A stretch of DNA of 12,551 nucleotides from Lachnospiraceae bacterium (lineage in GTDB: Bacteria; Bacillota; Clostridia; Lachnospirales; Lachnospiraceae), in contig JAGCXJ010000127.1 in assembly GCA_017961385.1 (NCBI GenBank), forward strand, positions 1-12,551, in the 5' to 3' direction. The position numbers and the translations under genes were made by a program. This document shows positions 1 through 7,788 of this stretch, one piece after another (within the stretch, counting starts at the first letter, position 1; every line of letters starts with the position of its first letter). Under the pieces are notes generated by a model. It saw nothing but the letters and a program-made list of their open reading frames with translations, had not been told where the DNA came from and ran no database searches.

Positions 1-1689
1 CAGTTCATGGTAATAAACAAAGGTTCTGAAAGAGTAGCTGAAGTAACTGCTAGATTTACCCTTGATGCAATGCCTGGTAAGCAGATTGCGATTGATGCTG
101 ATCTTAATACCGGTGCGATAACCGATGCCGAGGCAAAGATAAGAAGAGACAAGATACAGCAGGAATCAAGCTTCTTTGGAAGCATGGACGGTGCTGTTAA
201 GTACGTTAAGGGAGATGCTGTCGCAGGTCTTATCATAACAGCGGTAAATGTTATAGGCGGCATCGCTCTGGGTGTTACCAGACAGGGAATGGAGATTTCC
301 GATGCCTTAAGCAAATATACTATACTTACTATCGGTGACGGACTTGTCAGCCAGATCCCTTCACTGCTCATATCTCTTTCAACAGGTATCCTTGTAACAA
401 AGGGATCGAAAGAGGCGGACTTTGGAAATACGCTCATCAAGCAGCTTTTCGGCATACCGAAGGTATTGTACCTGGTAGGCGCCGTAATAGCCTTCCTTGG
501 TCTTGTCACACCTCTTAATCCCATCATATTTGTCAGCATGGGAGCTGTATTTATCCTCTGTGCACGCATGATCGAGGGTACGATAGAAACTTCAAAGATC
601 GAGACTGAAGTCAGTGCGGAAGAAACCGCCGCGGAAGAGATAAGACAGCCAGAGAACGTCAATTCACTTTTGCAGGTCGATCCTATCGAGCTCGAATTCG
701 GCTACGGCATCATTCCTCTTGCCGATGTCAACCAGGGCGGTGACCTGCTTGACAGAGTCGTAATGATAAGACGTCAGATAGCACTTGAACTTGGTACGGT
801 TGTTCCGATAATAAGACTCAGGGATAACATCCAGTTAAATCCCAATCAGTACATCATAAAGATCAAGGGCATACAGATATCTGAAGGCGAGATACTCTTT
901 GACCATTACATGGCGATGAATCCGGGTTATGTTGAAGAGGAGATAACAGGTATCCCCACATACGAACCCTCATTCCATCTGCCTGCCATATGGATAACGG
1001 AATCACAGAGAGAGCGTGCGGAATCACTAGGCTATACAGTAGTAGATCCGCCTAGCATCATAGCTACTCATCTGACTGAGATAATAAGACAGCATATCGA
1101 TGAGCTGCTCACCCGCCAGGATGTACAGAATCTCATCAACAACCTAAAGGATTCTCATCCTGCACTTGTTGACGAGCTGACACCCAAGCTTCTTGGCATA
1201 GGCGAGATCCAGAAGGTATTGCAGAATCTCCTTAAGGAAGGCATCTCGATAAGAGATCTTTTGACCATATTTGAAACGCTAGCAGATTATGCAACGACAA
1301 GCAGGGATACGGATATCCTGACCGAGTATGTTAGACAGGCTTTAAAAAGAGCCATATCAAACAAGTTCTTTCCTCCGAACGAGACATCGAGCGTTGTCAC
1401 ACTCGATCCTCAGCTTGAACAGAAGATCATGTCAGGAGTCAAGCAGACTGAAAACGGCACTTATTTAAATCTCGATCCTGATCTTACAAAGGATATTCTA
1501 AAGTCAGTTGAAGCGGAGGCTAAGAAGCTTGAAAACCTGGGCAAGGCACCGATCGTAATAACCTCGCCCATAGTAAGGATATATTTCAAGAGACTCATAG
1601 AAGATTACTACAAGGATATAGCGGTAGTATCATATAATGAAGTGGAATCAAACGTTGAATTACAGTCTGTCGGGATGGTAACAGCATGA
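1..1689 (+). CDS. flhA: Flagellar export gate protein FlhA (5' truncated by window edge)
   Basis: Integral membrane component of the flagellar type III export gate. Its cytoplasmic domain forms the ring that docks chaperone-substrate complexes. The frame is open from base 1 (Q-F-M...), so the ATG at 7 is internal and not the start. The visible 562 residues begin just before the FHIPEP-family signature (RVAEVTARFTLDAMPGKQ, near residues 11-28), followed by AIDADLNTG. About 130 N-terminal residues with the first membrane helices are missing, judged against a usual length near 690. Hydrophobic segments lie near residues 75-95, 105-130 and 155-190. From about residue 220 to the end is the soluble C-terminal domain. 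The stop overlaps the flhF start by 4 bp (ATGA), which suggests translational coupling. The family call is certain; only the 5' end is missing. Confidence 0.97.
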   Translation, partial: QFMVINKGSERVAEVTARFTLDAMPGKQIAIDADLNTGAITDAEAKIRRDKIQQESSFFGSMDGAVKYVKGDAVAGLIITAVNVIGGIALGVTRQGMEISDALSKYTILTIGDGLVSQIPSLLISLSTGILVTKGSKEADFGNTLIKQLFGIPKVLYLVGAVIAFLGLVTPLNPIIFVSMGAVFILCARMIEGTIETSKIETEVSAEETAAEEIRQPENVNSLLQVDPIELEFGYGIIPLADVNQGGDLLDRVVMIRRQIALELGTVVPIIRLRDNIQLNPNQYIIKIKGIQISEGEILFDHYMAMNPGYVEEEITGIPTYEPSFHLPAIWITESQRERAESLGYTVVDPPSIIATHLTEIIRQHIDELLTRQDVQNLINNLKDSHPALVDELTPKLLGIGEIQKVLQNLLKEGISIRDLLTIFETLADYATTSRDTDILTEYVRQALKRAISNKFFPPNETSSVVTLDPQLEQKIMSGVKQTENGTYLNLDPDLTKDILKSVEAEAKKLENLGKAPIVITSPIVRIYFKRLIEDYYKDIAVVSYNEVESNVELQSVGMVTA

Positions 1690-2921
1690 TAATCAAAAAA
1701 TTCTCAAGTAAAACCGAGGCGGATGCCATCGACATCGCAAGAAAGGAACTGGGTCCTGATGTCGTTATAATGAATGTCCGCACGATAAAGAAAAAAGGAA
1801 TATTCTCATTCTTTTCATCTCCTCAGGTGGAAGTGACAGTAGCGCTTGAAGAAGAAGGAGAAAAGCAGCCTCCAAAGGCTCCTGCGATGACAGCGCTCGA
1901 ACAGCTTGCCGCAAAGCAGAAAGAGATAGAGAAAAAGAAGGCTGAGAGCATAAAGGTTTCTGAACCTGTAAATGTTCAGTCTACTCCTTATGATGATGTT
2001 GACAGCAAGTCAAACAATGCGCTTGAGGAAAAGCTTGATTCCATCGAGACTCTGATAAAGAAGCGTCTTGAAAACGAGGATTCAAAGGTAAACGAGGAAG
2101 TAAAGAGCGAGCCTCATACCGAGGAGAACGATCAGATGAAGCTGACAAAGCTTCTCTACAACATGATGATCGATAACGAGGTTCATGAGAAATACGCAAA
2201 CCAGATCATAGAAGAGGCTGAAAAGGCAAACAAGCCCAATATGCCCGTTGATTATTTCCTTACAAACATATATCAGAAGATGATATTAAAGTTCGGGCAG
2301 ACTTCAGTTATAACACCAGCACCCAAGGGTCCCAAGGTAGTGTATTTTGTCGGGCCTACCGGAGTTGGAAAGACTACTACCATAGCAAAGATCGCAAGCA
2401 AGTTCTGTCTCGAGGAAAAGAAAAAGGTAGCTCTTTTGACAAGCGATACATACAGGATCGCTGCAGCCGAGCAGCTGAGGACTTATGCAAATATTTTGGA
2501 GATACCCTGTCTTATAATCTATTCTCCCGCAGAGATAGAGGAAGCATATGACAGGTTCATGGATTTTGACTACATCCTCGTAGATACCGCAGGCCATTCT
2601 CATCACAATGAGGAGCAGAAGAACAATACAAATGTTGTCATCCATGCACTCGATGAAAAGACTCAGCCTGAGGTTTATCTGGTGCTCAGTGCCACGACGA
2701 AGTACAAGGACCTTACAAGCATTGCGGATACATATAAGGAGATGACGGATTTCAAGATCATATTTACAAAGCTGGATGAGACGACATCCCTTGGAAATCT
2801 GTTAAATCTGAAGCTATATACGGGAGCCGATCTTTCCTATGTCACATACGGACAGAACGTTCCTGAGGACATTGACAGATTCGATCCTCAATCTACCGTA
2901 AAACAGATACTCGGGGGCTAG
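1686..2921 (+). CDS. flhF: Flagellar placement SRP-type GTPase FlhF
   Basis: Signal-recognition-particle-type GTPase that sets the site of flagellar assembly at the membrane; its GTPase partner and activator is FlhG, encoded next. The 411-residue protein has the family layout: an N-terminal B domain (residues 1-55), a charged, Lys/Glu-rich low-complexity linker (about 56-150), an N domain (about 150-215) and a G domain. Visible GTPase motifs are the P-loop GPTGVGKTTT (223-232), the SRP-type DTYRIAAAEQL (254-264), G3 as DTAGHSHH (300-307), and G4 TKLD (361-364). G3 carries His where SRP GTPases usually have Arg (DTAGR). The ATG overlaps the flhA stop. It is followed by the largest intergenic gap of the window (61 bp). 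Confidence 0.96.
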   Translation: MIIKKFSSKTEADAIDIARKELGPDVVIMNVRTIKKKGIFSFFSSPQVEVTVALEEEGEKQPPKAPAMTALEQLAAKQKEIEKKKAESIKVSEPVNVQSTPYDDVDSKSNNALEEKLDSIETLIKKRLENEDSKVNEEVKSEPHTEENDQMKLTKLLYNMMIDNEVHEKYANQIIEEAEKANKPNMPVDYFLTNIYQKMILKFGQTSVITPAPKGPKVVYFVGPTGVGKTTTIAKIASKFCLEEKKKVALLTSDTYRIAAAEQLRTYANILEIPCLIIYSPAEIEEAYDRFMDFDYILVDTAGHSHHNEEQKNNTNVVIHALDEKTQPEVYLVLSATTKYKDLTSIADTYKEMTDFKIIFTKLDETTSLGNLLNLKLYTGADLSYVTYGQNVPEDIDRFDPQSTVKQILGG

Positions 2922-2938
2922 AATAGTCTAAAACACAG

Positions 2939-2968
2939 TTTACATAATTGCAAATTGTATGGTAAAAT
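2939..2968 (+). promoter_or_regulatory. Sigma-A-like promoter in the flhF-flhG gap
   Basis: TTTACA (2939-2944) and TAAAAT (2963-2968) are separated by 18 bp, with a TG at 2960-2961 giving an extended -10 (TGGTAAAAT). It lies in the only gap above 25 bp, and this gap is AT-richer than the flanking genes. A start about 7 nt after the -10 would fall near 2975, inside the flhG ribosome binding site. Transcripts from here might therefore translate flhG poorly and mainly serve the genes downstream. The match is by eye; an AT-rich gap can give such matches by chance. Confidence 0.4.
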
Positions 2969-2970
2969 AG

Positions 2971-2978
2971 AAAGGAAG
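2971..2978 (+). promoter_or_regulatory. Ribosome binding site that fixes the TTG start of flhG
   Basis: AAAGGAAG lies 4 nt (6 nt from AAGGA) upstream of the TTG at 2983. It supports this rare start codon. The reading it gives, M-DQAEQLR, matches the conserved DQAxxLR N-terminus of FlhG, and there is no ATG further upstream in frame. Confidence 0.75.
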
Positions 2979-2982
2979 CACC

Positions 2983-3867
2983 TTGGATCAGGCAGAACAG
3001 TTAAGAAACATAATAAAAGCTAATAATACGGTGATAAGACCCACTGCCAGGGTAATAACCGTGACCAGCGGAAAAGGCGGTGTCGGAAAGTCGAACACCT
3101 CTATAAACCTGGCCATCTGGTTTAAGAGAATGGGACAGCGTGTCATTATCCTTGATGCGGATTTCGGCCTTGCAAATATAGAGATAATGTTCGGAACGGT
3201 ACCCAGGCACAATCTGTGCGATCTTTTATATCAGGGAAAGAGCATCACGGATATCATCACATGGGGACCTGGAGAGATAGGCTTCATATGAGGCGGATCA
3301 GGAATAGTCGGTCTGTCAAACTTAAGCAAGGAATACCTGGGATACATCATCAACAATTTAGCCCAGCTTGATGTGATGGCGGACGTTATCATAATAGATA
3401 CGGGAGCCGGGATAAGCGATGCGGTTTTGGAGTTTTTAGTAGCAAGCGGAGAGATACTCCTTGTTACTACACCCGAGCCTACATCCATCACGGATTCATA
3501 TTCACTGCTAAAGGCCTTGAACAGACATCCGAGATTCTCAACAGAGACATCAAAGATAAAGGTCATCGCAAACAAGGTTGACAAGGAAGAAGACGGAACA
3601 GCGCTTTTCAACAAGCTAAACGTGGTCGTTCAAAGATACCTAAAGCTTCCGCTTGAGTATCTGGGAGCAGTACCCGAGGATGAGAAATTAAGCCAGGCTG
3701 TTATGCAGCAGATGCCTGTATCGCTTGCGCATGAAAATGCAAGATCGTCAAAGGCATATGAGACGATAGCCGCAAGGCTCATGAACAAGGAGAGCGCTAC
3801 TGATATTAAGAAACGCGGGATGGCTGCGTTTTTCTCGCATATAGTTTCAGGAAAAAGACAGGGTTAG
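2983..3867 (+). pseudogene. flhG: MinD/ParA-type ATPase FlhG (YlxH), interrupted by an in-frame TGA
   Basis: FlhG is a membrane-associated ATPase that controls flagellar number and stimulates the FlhF GTPase. Read through the stop, the product would be 294 residues, normal for the family. Visible are the FlhF-activating DQAEQLR (residues 2-8), deviant Walker A SGKGGVGKSN (29-38), LDADFGLANIE (57-67), DTGAGISD (139-146), TTPEPT and NKVD (197-200). A C-terminal segment (KKRGMAAFFSHIVS) could be the amphipathic membrane-targeting helix. The frame stays the same across codon 103, which is TGA (3289-3291). Bacillus FlhG has Ser there (YISGGTGL; here FI*GGSGI), so one TCA-to-TGA change explains it. 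The second half has a GTG (3373) but no ribosome binding site before it, and it lacks Walker A, so it is unlikely to work alone. It may be a true nonsense mutation, a sequencing or assembly error, or readthrough. The identity is certain; whether it is intact is not. Confidence 0.9.
3289..3291 (+). other. In-frame TGA at codon 103 of flhG
   Basis: The frame on both sides encodes continuous FlhG sequence (…GEIGFI, stop, GGSGIVGLSNL…). The stop sits where the family has Ser before the GG(S/T)G turn. TGA is used as the ordinary terminator of flhA, the PilZ gene, cheA and the 12103-12423 gene, so a changed genetic code is ruled out. I see no convincing selenocysteine-type hairpin directly after it. 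Confidence 0.9.
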
Positions 3868-3876
3868 GGAAGAGTT

Positions 3877-4608
3877 ATGTTGGAAAATTTTATCAAGCCC
3901 GGACAGAGAGTTGATCTAAAGGCTGTCAGAAGGGTCAAAGTTTCAGGAGAAGAGACAAGGGAAAAGGTGTATTCCACCAAGATATACGATATCGTGAGCG
4001 AGGATACCATAGAACTCGTGATGCCTATGGAGCAGACAAAGCTCATACTGCTTCCGGTTGACGGAGAATACGAGATATTCTTCTATACGGACAACGGTCT
4101 TTATGAGAGCACTATCCGCATCACGGACAGATACAAGAGCAACAATGTCTACATACTCCTTGTAGAGCTGCAGACAAACTTAAGAAAATATCAGAGAAGG
4201 GATTTTTACAGATACAGCTGTGCTCTTGATATGGAAACAAGGGAGCTTACAAGCGATGAGGCGCTCGCCTACAGAAAGGGAGAGATCTATCAGGCGCCTC
4301 CAGGACTGCCGTCTACAAAAGCAGTCATTGTCGACATATCCGGCGGAGGAATGAGATTCACTTCAAAAGCTGAATATGAAAAGGACGGACTGATCTTTTG
4401 CAAATACGAACTGCTCATACACGGAGGAGCCAAGGAATACGAGATAATCTGCAAGATACTTGACGTAAGGGATATTCCCAACAGGAGCGGAGAATACGAG
4501 TATCGTATCCAGTTTGTGAATCTGGATAATGACGAACGCGAAGAGATCATTCAGTATATCTTCGAGGAGGAGCGGAAAAACCGCAGAAAAGAGAGAGGGT
4601 TCAGATGA
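3877..4608 (+). CDS. YcgR-like PilZ-domain protein (c-di-GMP receptor, probable flagellar brake)
   Basis: The 243-residue protein has an N-terminal YcgR-type beta domain (about 5-100) and a C-terminal PilZ domain (about 104-232). The PilZ c-di-GMP signature is complete: RxxxR as R108-D-F-Y-R112, preceded by R107, and DxSxxG as D153-I-S-G-G-G158. It is therefore predicted to bind c-di-GMP. Proteins of this layout (E. coli YcgR, B. subtilis MotI/YpfA) act on the flagellar stator or motor to slow swimming when c-di-GMP is high; that role is inferred here from family and location. The residues around 118-146, between the RxxxR and DxSxxG motifs, form a longer loop than in a minimal PilZ domain. 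The C-terminus is a basic tail (KNRRKERGFR). The ATG follows an AGGGA ribosome binding site, and the stop overlaps cheB by 4 bp. Confidence 0.9.
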   Translation: MLENFIKPGQRVDLKAVRRVKVSGEETREKVYSTKIYDIVSEDTIELVMPMEQTKLILLPVDGEYEIFFYTDNGLYESTIRITDRYKSNNVYILLVELQTNLRKYQRRDFYRYSCALDMETRELTSDEALAYRKGEIYQAPPGLPSTKAVIVDISGGGMRFTSKAEYEKDGLIFCKYELLIHGGAKEYEIICKILDVRDIPNRSGEYEYRIQFVNLDNDEREEIIQYIFEEERKNRRKERGFR

Positions 4609-5672
4609 AAAAAATACTACTGGTTGATGACTCTGCACTCATGAGAAGGGTGTTGCATGATATAATCAATTCAGACGGTAGATTTTCTGTAGAAGATGAA
4701 GCTACAAACGGCGCTGAGGCGCTGGTGCTTTTGCAGACCAAGAACTATGATGCTGTGGTCCTTGATGTGAACATGCCGAAGATGAACGGCATAGAACTTT
4801 TGAAGGAATTGAAGGCTCAGGGTATCAAGGCAAGGATCATGATGGCCAGCACCGCGACTCAGGAAGGCAGTCAGATAACTCTCGACTGTCTCGAACTCGG
4901 AGCACTGGATTTTGTTCACAAGCCGGACTGGTCATACAAATGCAAGGACGAATCCTTCCAGCAGGGATTCTTGTCAACACTTGAGGCTGTCTGCAATTCA
5001 AATATCCAGGAAAAGAAGGTAAAGGTCAACACAGTAAAGATCGTTGACATAGTAAAAAAGAGCACTCAGAAGGTTGTGGGCAACAGGATAGTTGCCATTG
5101 CCGTTTCAACTGGCGGACCCAAAGCTCTTCAGAGTGTTATCCCGTTCTTGCCTTCAGGGCTTGATGCACCGGTCGTACTGGTACAGCACATGCCCGAAGG
5201 GTTTACCGAATCCTTTGCCGACAGATTAAACAAGATCAGCGAGATCAAGGTTGTCGAGGGCAAGGAGGGCGAAGTACTTCAAAAAGGATGTGTATACATC
5301 GCCAAGGCGGGAAATCATCTAAACCTTGTAAAAGACAGAAACGCCACGAAGATTCATTATACGCAGGAAGCATACAGAGAAGGCGTAAGACCGTGCGCAA
5401 ACTACATGTACGAGTCTCTTGCAAACTCGATCTATGACGAGGTAGTGGGAGTTGTCATGACAGGAATGGGCGCGGACGGAACCGAGGGCATAAAGAATCT
5501 CAAAGGTTCGGGAAAGCCCACGTATGTAATTACCCAGGAGGGTGACAGCTGTGTTGTTAACGGCATGCCCAGAGCTTGTGTCAAGGCAGGCCTGTCAGAC
5601 GCATCGGTCACATTAAACCAGATAGCACAAGAGATTATTTTACGCGTGGGGGTAAAAGCAGATGGATGTTAG
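4605..5672 (+). CDS. cheB: Chemotaxis response regulator and receptor methylesterase CheB
   Basis: Removes methyl groups from glutamates of chemoreceptors and deamidates Gln side chains; it is activated by phosphoryl transfer from CheA. The 355-residue protein has an N-terminal receiver (1-125) with the acidic pair D8-D9, phosphoacceptor D54 (VVLDVNMPKMNG), S82 and conserved K106. A linker (about 130-160) leads to the methylesterase domain, whose triad is visible as S168 (STGG), H195 (QHMPEG) and D291 (TGMGADG). The length is typical and all key residues are present, so it should be active. The start overlaps the PilZ stop by 4 bp, and the end overlaps cheA by 11 bp. The matching methyltransferase CheR is not in this window. 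Confidence 0.97.
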   Translation: MKKILLVDDSALMRRVLHDIINSDGRFSVEDEATNGAEALVLLQTKNYDAVVLDVNMPKMNGIELLKELKAQGIKARIMMASTATQEGSQITLDCLELGALDFVHKPDWSYKCKDESFQQGFLSTLEAVCNSNIQEKKVKVNTVKIVDIVKKSTQKVVGNRIVAIAVSTGGPKALQSVIPFLPSGLDAPVVLVQHMPEGFTESFADRLNKISEIKVVEGKEGEVLQKGCVYIAKAGNHLNLVKDRNATKIHYTQEAYREGVRPCANYMYESLANSIYDEVVGVVMTGMGADGTEGIKNLKGSGKPTYVITQEGDSCVVNGMPRACVKAGLSDASVTLNQIAQEIILRVGVKADGC

Positions 5673-7770
5673 TCAGTATCTGGACGTCTTTATCGACGAA
5701 TCCAAAGAACATTTACAAAACCTTAACACACAGATATTGGACCTGGAGCAGGAACCGGGCAATATGGATACCATCAACGAGATATTCCGTGCAGCTCATA
5801 CTCTAAAGGGTATGGCCGGAACCATGGGATACAAGAGGATGCAGAATCTTACGCACAACATGGAGAATGTTTTCTCCGAAGTAAGAAACGGTGCGGCTAA
5901 AGTAAATGCAAGCGTTGTTGATGTTTTATTCCAGTGCCTCGATGCTCTGGATGAGTATGTAACCAATATCCAGACCACGGGAGATGAGGGAGATAACGAT
6001 AACGAAAACCTTATAAAGGCTTTCAATGATTTCCTTGCGGGAAACGAACCTGATGCAGATAAGGAAGCGCCTAAAGCAGAAGTTGAGAGCAAGGATGAGC
6101 CTGCAGACAAGCAGGAAACAGAAGACAAGTCAGGCAAAGACGATGATGCGAGCTGGAAGAAGATCAAGTTTGCAGAGTCTCAGCTTGTTGTCATGAGGGA
6201 AGCCATTAAGGAAGGAAAGAATGTGATAGGCCTTACCGTTACGGTTCAGGAGAGCTGTATCCTAAAGGCTGCAAGAGCATTCCTTGTTTACAAGGCTATA
6301 GAGGATCTTGGAGAGATCATAGTATCCAACCCTTCTGCTCAGGATATAGAGGATGAGAAGTTCGATCTTGAGTTTTCTCTTATCGTGATCTCTGATTCCG
6401 ATACCGACAAGCTCATCACGGCTGCTACAAATGTATCCGAGATAGAAAAGGCTATAGGCGGATATGTAGAACTTGATGCATCTTCTGCTGAGAGCGAAAA
6501 GGCTTCCGAGCAGACAGAGGATTCAAACAAGCCTGCTGTTACAGACAACAAGCCTGCAGCAAGCGAAGGAGCCGGAAATGCTCCTGCCAAGGCTGCTGAC
6601 AAGAAGAAGCCTGTTGTCAACAGGACAGTACGTGTCGATATAGAAAAGCTCGATGATCTTATGAATCTTGTCAGCGAGCTTATAATCGCAAAGAACTCGC
6701 TTGTTAGCGCGGCTACCACAAAGGGTGCCGGATCAAACAACGTAAACGAGCAGATAGAGTATCTTGAGAGCGTTACCACAAATCTTCATGAATCTGTTAT
6801 GAAGGTAAGAATGGTGCCTATCGAGAGCGTAGTAAACAAGTTCCCTCGTATGATCAGGGATCTTCAAAAGAAGCTTAACAAGAAGATGGAACTGTACATG
6901 TCAGGTGAGGAGACAGAACTTGACCGTACCGTTGTTGACGAGATCGGTGATCCTCTGATGCATCTTCTTCGTAACTCTGCAGATCACGGCATCGAGAACG
7001 ATGTTGCTCTCAGAAAAGAGAGAGGAAAGCCTGAGACAGGAAGCATCTGGCTTGATGCATATCAGGACGGCAACAACGTTGTGATCGAAGTAAGAGATGA
7101 CGGTAACGGTATCGATGTTGCAGCAGTAAGGAACAAAGCTATAGAGAGAGGAACGATAACAGAGGAACAGGCAGCAAGCATGTCTGATGCCGAGATAACA
7201 AATCTTCTCTTCCTTCCCAGCTTCTCAACGGCAAAGCAGGTTTCTGATATTTCCGGAAGAGGTGTCGGGCTTGACGTTGTCAAGAGCAAGATAGAATCAT
7301 TAAGCGGCGAGGTTGATGTCAAATCCGTATACGGAGAAGGCAGCAAATGGACAATTCGTCTACCTCTTACGCTTGCTATCATACAGTCACTCATGGTTGT
7401 CATCGGCGGAGAGAAATATGCTATACCGCTTGGAAACATCCAGACAATCGAGAGCGTTGTTCCCGAAGAGATCAAGACTGTTCAGCATAAGGAAGTAATA
7501 AACTTGCGCGGAAGCGTTATCCCGATAATAAGACTCAATGAGGTTTTAGGATGCGAGTCAACAAGAAAACCTGATGAGGACTTTATCGTTGTTGTTGTAA
7601 AGAAGGGCGATGTTCAGGCAGGTCTCGTTATAGATGAACTTACGGGACAGCAGGAGATCGTTATCAAGTCCTTGGGCAAATACATTAACAAGAGCAAGGT
7701 CATAAGCGGTGCTACCATCCTAGGTGACGGCGAAGTTGCACTGATCATCGACCCCAATGCCCTGATATGA
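5662..7770 (+). CDS. cheA: Chemotaxis histidine kinase CheA
   Basis: Central cytoplasmic kinase of chemotaxis, linked to receptors through CheW; it phosphorylates CheY and CheB. The 702-residue protein has all five domains. P1 (HPt) carries the phospho-accepting H46 in AAHTLKGMAGTMG. P2 (about 164-272) is the regulator-docking domain. P3, the dimerisation helices, begins near N320 (RTVRVDIEKLDDLMNL). P4 is the ATP-binding domain with the N box HLLRNSADHGIE (from 434), G1 VRDDGNGID (477-485) and G2 GRGVGLD (532-538). P5, CheW-like, starts near T570 and contains the NLRG motif. Two Ala/Lys/Glu/Asp-rich linkers flank P2 (about 132-163 and 273-318). The start lies inside the end of cheB, 9 bp after a run of G (5648-5652) that can act as ribosome binding site. 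Confidence 0.97.
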   Translation: MDVSQYLDVFIDESKEHLQNLNTQILDLEQEPGNMDTINEIFRAAHTLKGMAGTMGYKRMQNLTHNMENVFSEVRNGAAKVNASVVDVLFQCLDALDEYVTNIQTTGDEGDNDNENLIKAFNDFLAGNEPDADKEAPKAEVESKDEPADKQETEDKSGKDDDASWKKIKFAESQLVVMREAIKEGKNVIGLTVTVQESCILKAARAFLVYKAIEDLGEIIVSNPSAQDIEDEKFDLEFSLIVISDSDTDKLITAATNVSEIEKAIGGYVELDASSAESEKASEQTEDSNKPAVTDNKPAASEGAGNAPAKAADKKKPVVNRTVRVDIEKLDDLMNLVSELIIAKNSLVSAATTKGAGSNNVNEQIEYLESVTTNLHESVMKVRMVPIESVVNKFPRMIRDLQKKLNKKMELYMSGEETELDRTVVDEIGDPLMHLLRNSADHGIENDVALRKERGKPETGSIWLDAYQDGNNVVIEVRDDGNGIDVAAVRNKAIERGTITEEQAASMSDAEITNLLFLPSFSTAKQVSDISGRGVGLDVVKSKIESLSGEVDVKSVYGEGSKWTIRLPLTLAIIQSLMVVIGGEKYAIPLGNIQTIESVVPEEIKTVQHKEVINLRGSVIPIIRLNEVLGCESTRKPDEDFIVVVVKKGDVQAGLVIDELTGQQEIVIKSLGKYINKSKVISGATILGDGEVALIIDPNALI

Positions 7771-7788
7771 TGAAAGAGAGGACTGAAC

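Noticed and set aside
3289..3340. Selenocysteine insertion at the flhG TGA
   Set aside because: FlhG is not a redox protein, the expected residue is Ser, and I see no clear stem-loop directly downstream.
5576..5806. + strand 76-codon frame across the cheB-cheA junction
   Set aside because: Both cheB and cheA are clearly coding in other frames here; this one has a Trp/Arg-rich composition typical of a shifted frame.
5796..7475. Three - strand open frames of 123-146 codons within cheA
   Set aside because: They are antisense shadows of cheA, with Ser/Leu-rich compositions and no motif; cheA is intact on the + strand.
805..7536. Shared CCGATAATAAGACTCA in flhA (about 806-821) and cheA (about 7522-7537)
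   Set aside because: Both encode a PIIRL peptide in the same frame with favoured codons. It looks like codon-level coincidence. The CCGATAA core resembles a sigma-28 -10 box, but no TAAA lies at the right spacing and both sites are deep inside genes.
1687..7770. Reassigned TGA codon as an explanation for the flhG stop
   Set aside because: TGA ends flhA, the PilZ gene and cheA at normal lengths with the next gene starting at or overlapping the stop, so it is a true stop in this organism.
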